From NCBI RefSeq assembly GCF_001612905.1, contig NZ_BDBI01000043.1:1-64000 (forward strand): 64,000 nt of DNA. Reading direction: 5' to 3'. The stretch is from Nocardia ignorata NBRC 108230. GTDB taxonomy: Bacteria; Actinomycetota; Actinomycetes; Mycobacteriales; Mycobacteriaceae. The notes under the pieces were generated by a model. It ran no database searches. It saw only the letters and a list, made by a program, of their open reading frames with translations, and had not been told where the DNA came from. The first letter of the stretch is position 1; the number at the start of each line of letters is the position of its first letter. A program made the position numbers and the translations under genes. Of this stretch, positions 32,585 to 40,807 are shown piece after piece.

Positions 32585-34162
32585 TCATCGCTTGCGCGGG
32601 AAGGGGAATCGGCGGGTGCGCCGGTCGCCGAGCACGAGGTGAGCCGCACTGCGTCCGCTGGCGCCGGACACCCCGCCGCCGGGGTGGGTCGACGCGCCCG
32701 TGAGGTACAGGCCGGGCGCGCCGGGTACCCGCTGACCCGACAGCTCCGGCAGCGGTCGCCACAGCATCATCTGGTCAAGAGACATCTCCACGTGCATGAC
32801 ATTGCCGCCGCGCAGGCCCATCTCCCGTTCCAGGTCCACCGGAGTCTGGACGAACCGCTGCACCACCGAATCGGCGAAGCCCGGTGCGTACCGGTCGACT
32901 TCGGCGATGATCCGATCGGCCTCCTGCTCGGCGTGCGCCGACCAATCGCTGCCGTCGGCGAGTTCGTAGGGGTGCCACTGCGCCCACAGCGACAGCTGGT
33001 GTTCACCGGGTGGGGCGATGGTCGGGTCGAGCGCGCTGAAACTCATCGCCAGCACCACCGGCCGTGGCGGCAGTTCACCGGCCGAGGCCGCGCCGTGCGC
33101 CGCCCGCAACTGCCTGCGATCCGATACGAGGAACTGCAGGCCGTGTGCGGACTCCGCGGCCGATGCGCCGGGGTAGGACGGCAGTCGGTCGGTGGCCAGG
33201 CGGACCACCATGCCGATGCCGGGGCCGACCCGGATGCGGCGCTGCCAGTCGTCGAGCACCGTCTCCTCGAAACCGCCCGCGCGCAACAGGTCGAGGGTGG
33301 CGAGGATGTGCGAGCCCGCGATCACGGTGTCGGCGCGCAGCTCACGCCCCGATTCCGTGCGCACCTGCCACCCGCGCCCCGACCGCCGCAGCTCCGTGAC
33401 GGCATCACCGGTGTGGACCTCACCGCCGTCGGCGCGCAGCCGTGCGATCAGCGCCGCACTGAGCGCCCCACTTCCCCCCACGGCCCGCCCGGGCGGCAAG
33501 GTGTGCATGAGCGCGGCGAAACCGGCCATCGGCGCGGTCCCCGGTTCCGACATCGGTGGACCCGACTGCGCACCGAACCATGCCAGCGACGCCTTGAGCC
33601 GTTCGTCGTCGAACCAGTAGTCCAGCAGCGCGTCGCCGGTCTGCAGAAACTCCCGCGACAGCGCCGACCCGCCGTCGCGCGCGTCCAGCCCCCAGAACGC
33701 GCGAACCAGCCTCCCCGGCGTCGGCGGACCACCGAACGCCCGCATCACCCCAGCGCTTCGCTCACCCCACACCTCGACGAAACGGCGATAGGCCCCGGCA
33801 TCCTTCGTCCCACACGCCGCCGCGATCGACGCGCAGGTGGCGTCGAGATCGCGGTGGAAGACGATCGGTGGGCGTACACCGTCGGACGGCGTGAATCCCC
33901 ACGGATCACAGTCGAGATAGCGCAACCCGAACCGCTCGAGCTCGAGTTCCTCGATGATCCCGGTGTGCCGGACCATGATGTGCGCCGAGGAACCGCGATC
34001 CACAAGATGGCCGGGGAACCGTTCGACCGTCGACACCGCCCCACCGGGCACCGTGTCCCGCTCGAGCACCTGGACCCGCTGCCCGGCCCGCGCCAGATAG
34101 CAGGCGGCGACCAGCGCGTTGTGCCCCGATCCGACGACGACCGTTGTCTCGCTCCGGCTCAT
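32585..34162 (-). CDS. crtO: CrtO-like FAD-dependent carotenoid ketolase/desaturase
   Basis: A 525-residue FAD enzyme with VVVGSGHNALVAACYLARAG at the N-terminus, the form typical of CrtO-type beta-carotene ketolases in Rhodococcus and Deinococcus, then LERDTVPGGAVSTVE and a C-terminal FAD motif LYLTGASTHPGGGVSGASGR. It differs clearly from the CrtI gene of the other operon. A 4-keto group on the carotenoid is the likely product; a related desaturase or isomerase role is possible. It overlaps the acetyltransferase gene upstream by 4 bases and lies 80 bases before cruF. Confidence 0.78.
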   Translation of the reverse strand: MSRSETTVVVGSGHNALVAACYLARAGQRVQVLERDTVPGGAVSTVERFPGHLVDRGSSAHIMVRHTGIIEELELERFGLRYLDCDPWGFTPSDGVRPPIVFHRDLDATCASIAAACGTKDAGAYRRFVEVWGERSAGVMRAFGGPPTPGRLVRAFWGLDARDGGSALSREFLQTGDALLDYWFDDERLKASLAWFGAQSGPPMSEPGTAPMAGFAALMHTLPPGRAVGGSGALSAALIARLRADGGEVHTGDAVTELRRSGRGWQVRTESGRELRADTVIAGSHILATLDLLRAGGFEETVLDDWQRRIRVGPGIGMVVRLATDRLPSYPGASAAESAHGLQFLVSDRRQLRAAHGAASAGELPPRPVVLAMSFSALDPTIAPPGEHQLSLWAQWHPYELADGSDWSAHAEQEADRIIAEVDRYAPGFADSVVQRFVQTPVDLEREMGLRGGNVMHVEMSLDQMMLWRPLPELSGQRVPGAPGLYLTGASTHPGGGVSGASGRSAAHLVLGDRRTRRFPFPRKR

Positions 34163-34794
34163 GCCCGTTCGCCCGCCGGTGGCATCGGCAGCCTGCGGCC
34201 GAGGATCGCGAACGGCCGGGTATCACCCGCGAAGACGAAATTGCGGATCACATCGGTGAATCCCGCCCGCCGGTACAACCGCCAGGCCCGGTTGTCCTCC
34301 TCGGGAACCTCCGGCGTCGACAGCAGCACCGCCGCCTCGGGACGGTCGGCGAGCAACCGCTCGAGCAGCGTCGCCCCGATCCCGCGACCCTGTGCGGCCG
34401 GGTGCACGTGCAGCTCGGTGAGCTCGAAGTAGTCGGCGAGCAGCTCGCGCGCGGCGGCCTCCGGCCAGCCGCACCGGCGCATCCCGGTGTGTACCTGTTG
34501 ATGCCACCACTGCCGCGGCGCGCCGCTGTATCCGTAGGCGATGGCGAGCAGCGGGGCGGTGCGCAGGTCGACCGTGCCCGCGTCGTCGGGCAGCACGGCG
34601 GCCACCGCCCGCCAGCCCGCCCGGGTGGTGTGCTCGTTCCACATCGGGGCCCGGTGATGTTCGGTGCCGCGCGGATAGTCCATCGCGGCCACATACACCG
34701 AGAGGGCGTCGTGCAGGCGGGCCCGCAGGGCGGCGACGCTCAGGTCGACGACCACAGGTGCTGGAGTGTGGTGATTGGGCTTGACGGCTGTCAT
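34159..34794 (-). CDS. GNAT-family N-acetyltransferase (Rv2170 type)
   Basis: A 211-residue acetyltransferase. The acetyl-CoA loop reads VHPAAQGRGIGATLL (Q/RxxGxG/A), preceded by the strand ELTELHV and followed by NRAWRLYRRAGF, the usual C-terminal GNAT motif. It is collinear with Rv2170, which is next to lppM in M. tuberculosis and acetylates a lysine of isocitrate lyase. Here it leads the second carotenoid operon and is coupled to crtO by a 4-base overlap. The substrate in this organism is unknown. Confidence 0.82.
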   Translation of the reverse strand: MTAVKPNHHTPAPVVVDLSVAALRARLHDALSVYVAAMDYPRGTEHHRAPMWNEHTTRAGWRAVAAVLPDDAGTVDLRTAPLLAIAYGYSGAPRQWWHQQVHTGMRRCGWPEAAARELLADYFELTELHVHPAAQGRGIGATLLERLLADRPEAAVLLSTPEVPEEDNRAWRLYRRAGFTDVIRNFVFAGDTRPFAILGRRLPMPPAGERA

Positions 34795-34850
34795 CGCTCT
34801 CGTCGGAACTTGTCGGTGGGTGTCCCTATATTCAATCTCAATTCAAACGT

Positions 34851-34866
34851 TCGAATGGTTGTTCGA
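34851..34866 (+). promoter_or_regulatory. LexA-type SOS box
   Basis: TCGAATGGTTGTTCGA matches the mycobacterial LexA box TCGAAC-N4-GTTCGA at 11 of 12 defined positions. It lies 28 bases before the HEPN gene start (34895) in an AT-richer divergent promoter region; an overlapping near-palindrome ATTCAAACGTTCGAAT (34841-34856) adjoins it. Confidence 0.6.
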
Positions 34867-34894
34867 TCTGTGCGAGGGGCGAAAGGGGCAGCAG

Positions 34895-35344
34895 ATGCCT
34901 GGTCACAACGATGGTCGAGCGCACGCGGGCCACGACGGCCGCGCCGGCGGGCTGCTACGACAGGCCGACGCGCTGCTCACCGACTCGGCCTGGGAGCACG
35001 AGCCGGGGGAGCGGTTCCGCACCGCCTATCTGGCCGCGCTGCGTGGCGCCGGTGCGATGATCGCGCTCACCGGCGCCGATCGCGCGCCGCGGGCTCGTTC
35101 GCGCAGCGCCTGGGTATTACTGAGACGCGCCACGCCGGAGTTCGCGATGTGGGCCGACTACTTCGAGGCGCACTCGCCGCTGCGGGCCGCCCTCGAGGCC
35201 GGATTGGACCGCACGATCACCGACACACAAGCCGACGAGTTCTGTTCGCGGGTGGGCGCGTTCCTCTACGACGTCGACGATGCGCTGGTCGCCGCCGCCA
35301 AGACACGCCCGCAGCCGAGTCGCGACCGGGACATGACCGCTTAG
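34895..35344 (+). CDS. SAV_6107-type HEPN domain protein
   Basis: A 149-residue all-helical protein with the SAV_6107-like HEPN pattern: LLRQADALL...RFRTAYLAALRGAGAMIAL, RSAWVLLRRATPEFAMWADYFEAHSP and a C-terminal helix with FLYDVDDALVAAA. HEPN proteins are often RNases or nucleotide-binding helpers; this clade is actinobacterial and has been linked to DNA-damage polymerases. The canonical RxxxxH catalytic motif is not evident, so nuclease activity is doubtful. The ATG at 34895 has GAAAGGGG upstream. The SOS box before it suggests induction by DNA damage. Confidence 0.72.
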   Translation: MPGHNDGRAHAGHDGRAGGLLRQADALLTDSAWEHEPGERFRTAYLAALRGAGAMIALTGADRAPRARSRSAWVLLRRATPEFAMWADYFEAHSPLRAALEAGLDRTITDTQADEFCSRVGAFLYDVDDALVAAAKTRPQPSRDRDMTA

Positions 35345-35469
35345 TTATCACCGAGTAGGTGGTACGGCCTCGATCGAACTCGTATCATGGGGAGCAGATA
35401 GCCGCCAAGGTCGGCTACCTGTCGCCTACCCGGAGGCGACCAGCCACGCCTAGTGCCGGGGGAGGTACC

Positions 35470-35892
35470 GTGCCACTCTCCGAGCACGAGCAGCGCATGC
35501 TCGAACAGATCGAGAGCGCTCTCTATGCTGAGGACCCGAAGTTCGCCTCGTCCGTCCGCGGCGGACGACTTCGCTCCACGTCGAGTCGACGCAGGCTCCA
35601 AGCTGCGGCGTTGTTCGCCGTCGGCCTGTTCCTGCTCGTCGCCGGCATCGCCGCCCCGTTCAAGCCGGGCGGGTTCCCGATCATCAGTCTCGTGGGCTTC
35701 ATCGCCATGTTCGGCGCCGGTGTCCTCCTGATGATCGGCAGCTCGCGTCGGCCGGGTGCGGCGGACGCCCCCGGTGAACCGCCGGCGGGCGCGGGCCCGT
35801 CGGGCGGGCGCGGTGGCCAGCGGCCGCGCAAGTCGGGCGGCTTCTCGGAGCGGATGGAAGACCGATTCCGCCGCAGATTCGAGCAGGAGTAG
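35470..35892 (+). CDS. DUF3040 membrane protein (Rv2169c type)
   Basis: A 140-residue protein: an N-terminal cytoplasmic motif PLSEHEQRMLEQIESALYAEDPKFA typical of DUF3040, two membrane helices (AALFAVGLFLLVAGIAAPF and FPIISLVGFIAMFGAGVLLMI) and a basic, Gly/Pro-rich tail. It is conserved between the lppM region and the dcw cluster in mycobacteria. No activity is known. The GTG at 35470 directly follows GGAGG, which settles the start against earlier in-frame codons. A terminator follows 40 bases after the stop. Confidence 0.85.
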   Translation: MPLSEHEQRMLEQIESALYAEDPKFASSVRGGRLRSTSSRRRLQAAALFAVGLFLLVAGIAAPFKPGGFPIISLVGFIAMFGAGVLLMIGSSRRPGAADAPGEPPAGAGPSGGRGGQRPRKSGGFSERMEDRFRRRFEQE

Positions 35893-35931
35893 CCCTGCTC
35901 CGACCGTGAGGTCGAGCACAACGGCATAGCA

Positions 35932-35970
35932 AGCGGTGTCGCACCCGGTCGCGGGTGCGGCACCGCTTTC
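35932..35970 (+). terminator. Terminator after the DUF3040 gene
   Basis: A 15-bp stem with a single G-T pair (35932-35946 with 35953-35967), loop GGTCGC, followed by TTTC. It separates the DUF3040 gene from the dcw cluster. Confidence 0.8.
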
Positions 35971-36128
35971 GCATGCCCGCGTCCGGGTCGGCCCGGATCG
36001 CACTCGCAGGGCGGTTCCCCCACCTTCCCCACCATCCCCCACCAGGGCGGTCTCGTACGCCGTCGAACGACAGGCCCGCCGATGGCACCTGGGAAGTTTG
36101 CTGAACGTTGTCGGAAGCGGGGATTGCC

Positions 36129-36160
36129 GACCCGCGCGGGTCGTCCTAACACGCGATAAT
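36129..36160 (+). promoter_or_regulatory. Perfect 14-bp palindrome and GATAAT near the start of the dcw cluster
   Basis: GACCCGCGCGGGTC (36129-36142) is perfectly palindromic, and GATAAT (36155-36160) resembles a -10 element about 160 bases before mraZ. Together they may form an upstream promoter with an operator. The rest of the 35971-36236 gap shows no gene. Confidence 0.3.
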
Positions 36161-36236
36161 CCCGAATCTCATTGATAGCTGACATGACCTGCGGAATTGT
36201 GTTGGCGGGGAGCAGGATCACCCAGGGTTTCGATTG

Positions 36237-36266
36237 AAAGTGGGGGAAAGTGGGGTAATGTGGGTC
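36237..36266 (+). promoter_or_regulatory. MraZ box: three 10-bp direct repeats
   Basis: AAAGTGGGGG, AAAGTGGGGT and AATGTGGGTC occupy 36237-36246, 36247-36256 and 36257-36266 with exact 10-bp spacing. MraZ is known to bind direct repeats of AAAGTG(G/T) separated by three bases upstream of its own gene. The site lies 55 bases before mraZ and should mediate autoregulation of the cluster. Confidence 0.8.
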
Positions 36267-36321
36267 GCGCACTACAGGAGAGGCCGTACGGCCAGGTGAT
36301 CCAGTAGGGAGGTGGCCGGGA

Positions 36322-36753
36322 ATGTTTCTCGGTACCTACACCCCCCGATTGGACGACAAAGGGCGACTGACGTTGCCTGCGAAGTTCCGAGACGATCTGG
36401 CGGGAGGGTTGATGGTCACGAAGGGTCAAGACCACAGCCTTGCCGTGTATCCGAAAGAAGAGTTCACCGCGCTCGCCCGGCGGGCCGCGGCGGCGTCTCG
36501 AAGCAACCCGCAGGCAAGGGCTTTCGTCCGGGCACTGGCGGCCGGAACCGACGAGCAGCGTCCGGACGCACAGGGCCGGATCACGTTGTCGCCGGACCAC
36601 AAACGCTATGCCGGACTCACCCGGGATTGCGTGGTGATCGGTTCGGTCGACTTCCTCGAGATATGGGACAAGCAGGCGTGGGAGTCCTACCTCGCCGAGC
36701 ACGAGGAGGACTACGCGCAAGCCAGAGACGAGTCGCTGGGCGGGATCTTCTGA
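36322..36753 (+). CDS. mraZ: Transcriptional regulator MraZ
   Basis: A 143-residue MraZ with two AbrB-like swapped-hairpin repeats: FLGTYTPRLDDKGRLTLPAKFR at the N-terminus (DKGR motif) and DAQGRITLSPDHKRYAGL in the second half (DxxGR motif). It binds the repeat box just upstream and usually represses the dcw cluster. GGGAGGTG precedes the ATG at 36322. A gap of 192 bases to rsmH contains nothing I recognise and may hold a second promoter. Confidence 0.96.
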   Translation: MFLGTYTPRLDDKGRLTLPAKFRDDLAGGLMVTKGQDHSLAVYPKEEFTALARRAAAASRSNPQARAFVRALAAGTDEQRPDAQGRITLSPDHKRYAGLTRDCVVIGSVDFLEIWDKQAWESYLAEHEEDYAQARDESLGGIF

Positions 36754-36945
36754 CCCCGCAGCACGCGAGTGCTGCGAGGCCTCTGCCCGGGCGTGGACCC
36801 TGACGTACTTCCCCGACGCCAGGTGCCGCGCCCCGGTCAGAGACCTCGACGCATTCGCACTCATCCGAGTAAGCAACTCATTCCAAAAGCACTGTGTGGC
36901 AAGGCGACCCGTCTGCGACGCGAGGCAGTATCCCGGGAGGTCGAG

Positions 36946-37944
36946 GTGAACCATGACACCGAGAACCCCCGTCATGTGCCGGTGCTGCTCGAGCGTGCCG
37001 ACGACCTGCTCGGTCCGGCACTCGACGAGCCGGGTGCGGTCTACCTCGACGCGACCCTCGGCCTCGGCGGGCACGCCGAACACTTCCTGCGCACCTATCC
37101 GAACGCGCGGCTGGTCGGGCTCGATCGCGACACCAACGCGCTGAAACTGGCCGGCGAGCGCCTGGCGCCCTACGCCGACCGGATCACGCTGGTGCACACC
37201 CGCTACGACGGTATCCCCGAGGCGCTCGCCGAGGCGGGACTGGCCGAAACCGGTTCGGTGTCAGCCATTCTCATGGATCTCGGCGTGTCATCGATGCAGC
37301 TGGACGAGGCCGACCGCGGCTTCGCCTACTCCGTCGACGCGCCGCTGGACATGCGGATGGACCCCACCACCGGCATCACCGCCGCCGACGTACTCAACAC
37401 CTACAGCCACGGCGACCTGGCCCGGGTGCTGAAAACCTATGGCGACGAACGGTTCGCGGGCAAGATCGCCTCGGAGGTGTTGCGCCGCCGCGCCGTCAAG
37501 CCGTTCAGCACCAGCGCCGAACTGGTCGAGGTGCTGTACGCCACCATCCCGGCCGCCGCGCGGCGCACCGGCGGGCATCCCGCCAAGCGCACGTTCCAGG
37601 CGCTGCGGGTGGAGGTCAACGGGGAACTCGACTCGCTGCGGGCCGCGCTGCCCCCGGCGCTCGACGCGCTGCGCGTGGGCGGGCGGATCTGCGTGATGTC
37701 GTACCAGTCGCTCGAAGACCGGCTGGTGAAGCAGGAATTCGCGCCACGGATCGTGTCCCGGTCCCCGATGGACCTGCCGGTCGAACTGCCCGGCATGGGA
37801 CCGGAGTTCAGGATGCTCACCCGCGGCGCGGAAAAGGCGACCGAGTCCGAGATCGAGGCCAACCCGAGGTCCGCCCCGGTGCGGATGCGTGCGGCCGAAC
37901 GGATCACGGAGAGGTCAGGGAGGACACAGGAGGGGACACGATGA
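36946..37944 (+). CDS. rsmH: 16S rRNA (cytosine1402-N4)-methyltransferase
   Basis: A 332-residue RsmH (MraW). It begins NHDTENPRHVPVLLERADDLL; the SAM-binding motif is LDATLGLGGHAEHFL; DLGVSSMQLDEADRGFAYSVDAPLDMRMD and SYQSLEDRLVK are family blocks (each a short motif in sequence). It methylates C1402 in the ribosomal P site. The GTG at 36946 has GGGAGGTC upstream and the right distance to the first motif. Its stop overlaps ftsL by 4 bases. Confidence 0.95.
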   Translation: MNHDTENPRHVPVLLERADDLLGPALDEPGAVYLDATLGLGGHAEHFLRTYPNARLVGLDRDTNALKLAGERLAPYADRITLVHTRYDGIPEALAEAGLAETGSVSAILMDLGVSSMQLDEADRGFAYSVDAPLDMRMDPTTGITAADVLNTYSHGDLARVLKTYGDERFAGKIASEVLRRRAVKPFSTSAELVEVLYATIPAAARRTGGHPAKRTFQALRVEVNGELDSLRAALPPALDALRVGGRICVMSYQSLEDRLVKQEFAPRIVSRSPMDLPVELPGMGPEFRMLTRGAEKATESEIEANPRSAPVRMRAAERITERSGRTQEGTR

Positions 37945-38870
37945 GCGTGCGGACGAGCACCGTTGCCGTGCCGGGGCGTACTGCCCGGCGCGTGCAGGCG
38001 GCCGAACGAGTGAAGTCCGGTGCCGCGCAGCGGGCCTACGCGCGCAAACGCACCCGCCAGCAGCTGCTCGACGGGATATCGCTGCCCGATCGTTCCTCGA
38101 CCATGGCCGGGCGCATCCCGTTCGTCACCGCGATCATCGGCCTGCTCGGTTGCGGTCTCGCGCTCACCCTGCTGCTCACCACCCGTGCCGCCGAGGACAG
38201 CTACCTGCTCGGCGACATGCGCGCGGACAACCGAACACTCGCCGACGAGCGGGCCGCACTGCAGCGCGAGGTCGCGGCCGCCGACTCCGCTCCCGAACTG
38301 GCCGCGCGCGCACGGGAACTCGGCATGATCCCGGCCAAGGATCCGGCGCGTCTGGTGATCGGTCCCGGCGGGGAAGTGACCGTGATCGGCACGCCGACGC
38401 CCGCCCAGGGGGCACCCGCGCCGCCGTTGAACGGGCCGCCGACGACCACACAGAACCCGGCGCCGGGTCACCAGGCGCAGGGCGAACGGGTGGTTCCGGT
38501 GCAGCCGGGCACCCCGGCCACCGACCCCGCCGCTCCGAACAACACTCCGCCCGCCGTGCTCGCGGCACCGGGCGGCCAGGCCGGAGCGGCGAACGCGCCC
38601 GTGGTGGATCCGTCGCAGGCGCAGCCCGAATCGCCGCAGGATGTACCGGGTTCGCCGCAGGCACAGGTCCCGCCCGCGGGCGAGGGCGCTCCCGTGGCAC
38701 CGTCGGAGTCGCCGGTTCAGGCACCGGCACCCCAACTGGTCCCCGATCGAGTGGAGGTGGCCGCGGCCCCGGCCGACACGCCGCCCCCGGCACCGGATGT
38801 CGCGCCGTTACCGGACGCGGGCCCGCCGAGCGAGACGCCGCAGATCGTCGCTCCCGAGGCAGGCCGATGA
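37941..38870 (+). CDS. ftsL: Cell division protein FtsL with long proline-rich C-terminus
   Basis: A 309-residue bitopic protein found where ftsL belongs. About 55 basic cytoplasmic residues precede one membrane helix (FVTAIIGLLGCGLALTLLLT), then a short coiled coil with ADNRTLADERAALQREV, the FtsL/DivIC part. The last 170 residues are an Ala/Pro/Gln-rich disordered tail in the periplasm; long tails are also seen in mycobacterial FtsL. It should join FtsQ and FtsB in activating FtsW-FtsI. It overlaps both neighbours by 4 bases. Confidence 0.88.
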   Translation: MSVRTSTVAVPGRTARRVQAAERVKSGAAQRAYARKRTRQQLLDGISLPDRSSTMAGRIPFVTAIIGLLGCGLALTLLLTTRAAEDSYLLGDMRADNRTLADERAALQREVAAADSAPELAARARELGMIPAKDPARLVIGPGGEVTVIGTPTPAQGAPAPPLNGPPTTTQNPAPGHQAQGERVVPVQPGTPATDPAAPNNTPPAVLAAPGGQAGAANAPVVDPSQAQPESPQDVPGSPQAQVPPAGEGAPVAPSESPVQAPAPQLVPDRVEVAAAPADTPPPAPDVAPLPDAGPPSETPQIVAPEAGR

Positions 38871-40750
38871 GGCAGAGCGGGCCCGCGTCGCGACAGCGAC
38901 GCGGGCCGGTCTCGTCGAGGGCCCGGCGCAGCGGGTCGCTCTCGCCGGACCGGCCGATCCGGCTGCGCCTCGGCGTCGGCCGGGTCACCATGCTGGCCAC
39001 CCTCGCCGTGGTCGCGCTGCAACTGCTCTACATCCAGAGCATCGCCGCACCGGGACTCTCCGCGCAGGCCGCCTCGCAGCGCACGACCAAGGAGACCGAG
39101 GCCGCCGTGCGCGGCCCGATCACCGACCGCTACGGCAACCCGCTGGCCTTCACCATCACCGCGAAAGCGCTGACGTTCCAACCGGTCCGGGTGCGCCAGC
39201 AGCTCGCCGACGCGAAGAAGACCAAGGAGAACGCGCCCGACCCCGAGCAGCGCCTGAAGGACATCGCGAGGTTCGTGCACGACAAGCTCGGCGCGAGCGG
39301 CCCGAAAGAGGAAGAGCTGCTCGACAAGCTGCGCAGCGACAAGCCCTTCCACTACCTGGCCCGCAATGTCGATCCCCGGATCGCCTCCGAGATCACCACC
39401 AAGTTCCCTGAGGTCGGTTCCGAACGTCAGGACCTGCGCGAATATCCCGGCGGGGCGCTGGCGGCCAACGTGGTCGGTGCGACCGGCTGGGACGGGCACG
39501 GCCAGATCGGCCTCGAATCGGCACTCGACTCGGTACTCGCCGGCACCGACGGTTCACGCACCTACGATCGTGGCTCCGACGGTGCGGTGATCCCCGGCAG
39601 CTACCGCGACCAGCAGCCCGCGGTGAACGGGCACGGCGTGGAGCTCACCCTCGACGAGGACATGCAGTACTTCGTGCAGCAGCAGGTGCAGCAGGCCAAA
39701 CAGCTCTCCGGCGCGGCCTCGGCCTCGGCGGTCGTGCTCGACGCCAAGACCGGCCAGGTCCTGGCCATGGCCAACGACAACACCTTCAATCCCGCACTGG
39801 GACCCCAGCACTGGGCCTCGGCGAACATGAGCAACCCGTCGGTGTCGGAGCCCTTCGAACCCGGCTCGGTGAACAAGATCGTCACCGCCGCCGCCGCGCT
39901 CGAATACGGGCTGACCAACCCCGACGAAGTACTGCAGGTGCCCGGTTCGATCAGGATGTCGGGCGTCACCGTCAACGACGCCTGGCAACACGACGTGGCG
40001 CCCTACACCACCACGGGCATCTTCGGGAAGTCGTCCAATGTCGGCACCCTCATGCTCGCGCAACGGGTGGGGGAGGACCGCTTCGCCGATATGATCGACC
40101 GCTTCGGTCTCGGTAAGCGCACCGGCATCGGCCTGCCAGGCGAGAGCCCGGGGCAGGTGCCCGCCCGCGACCAGTGGTCCGGCGGTACCTTCGCCAATCT
40201 GCCCATCGGCCAGGGCCTTTCGATGACCACGCTGCAGATGACCGGCATGTACCAGGCCATCGCCAACGACGGGCTGCGCATCCCGCCGCGCATCGTGAAG
40301 GCCAGGATCGCACCCGACGGCACCCGCACCGAGGAACTGCAGCCCGAGCCCGTGCGGGTGGTCAGCCCGCAGACCGCCGCCACCTTGCGCACGGTTTTCC
40401 AGGCGACCGTGCAGAAGGACCCGATGGGTGTGCAGATGGGGACCGGGCCGCAGGCCGCCGTGGAGGGCTACCAGGTGGCGGGCAAGACCGGCACCGCGCA
40501 GAAGGTCGACCCGGCGTGCCGCTGCTATTCTACCTCGTCGTTCTACATCACCTTCGCCGGAATGGCGCCCGCCGACAATCCGCGCTACGTGATCGGCATG
40601 ATGCTCGACGCGCCGGTACGCAGCTCCGACGGCTCCGGTGGCGGGTCGGCCGCGCCGCTGTTCCACACCATCGCTTCCTGGGCGTTGCAGCGCGACCGGG
40701 TGCCGCCGTCGCCGGAGCCTAGGCCGCTGGTGCTGGAGGCCGGGCTCTGA
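38867..40750 (+). CDS. ftsI: Septal peptidoglycan transpeptidase (class B PBP)
   Basis: A 627-residue class B penicillin-binding protein. A basic tail and one membrane helix (about 45-62) precede the PBP dimerisation domain (RGPITDRYGNPLAF) and the transpeptidase with SVNK as the active-site SxxK (FEPGSVNKIV), SSN as the SxN motif (GKSSNVGTL) and KTG (GKTGTAQ). It cross-links septal peptidoglycan with FtsW. The stretch PACRCYSTSS near the KTG has two cysteines close together, which is unusual. The ATG at 38867 overlaps the ftsL stop. Mycobacterial counterpart: PbpB (Rv2163c). Confidence 0.95.
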   Translation: MRQSGPASRQRRGPVSSRARRSGSLSPDRPIRLRLGVGRVTMLATLAVVALQLLYIQSIAAPGLSAQAASQRTTKETEAAVRGPITDRYGNPLAFTITAKALTFQPVRVRQQLADAKKTKENAPDPEQRLKDIARFVHDKLGASGPKEEELLDKLRSDKPFHYLARNVDPRIASEITTKFPEVGSERQDLREYPGGALAANVVGATGWDGHGQIGLESALDSVLAGTDGSRTYDRGSDGAVIPGSYRDQQPAVNGHGVELTLDEDMQYFVQQQVQQAKQLSGAASASAVVLDAKTGQVLAMANDNTFNPALGPQHWASANMSNPSVSEPFEPGSVNKIVTAAAALEYGLTNPDEVLQVPGSIRMSGVTVNDAWQHDVAPYTTTGIFGKSSNVGTLMLAQRVGEDRFADMIDRFGLGKRTGIGLPGESPGQVPARDQWSGGTFANLPIGQGLSMTTLQMTGMYQAIANDGLRIPPRIVKARIAPDGTRTEELQPEPVRVVSPQTAATLRTVFQATVQKDPMGVQMGTGPQAAVEGYQVAGKTGTAQKVDPACRCYSTSSFYITFAGMAPADNPRYVIGMMLDAPVRSSDGSGGGSAAPLFHTIASWALQRDRVPPSPEPRPLVLEAGL

Positions 40751-40807
40751 CGGTAACCTGACTCGTCGTCTTGCCCACGCGCTCGATCACTCTCAGAGAG
40801 GAGCCTT

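Noticed and set aside
32387..34432. 681-codon plus-strand frame over crtO
   Set aside because: Shadow of the crtO-like gene; no domain and no ribosome-binding site.
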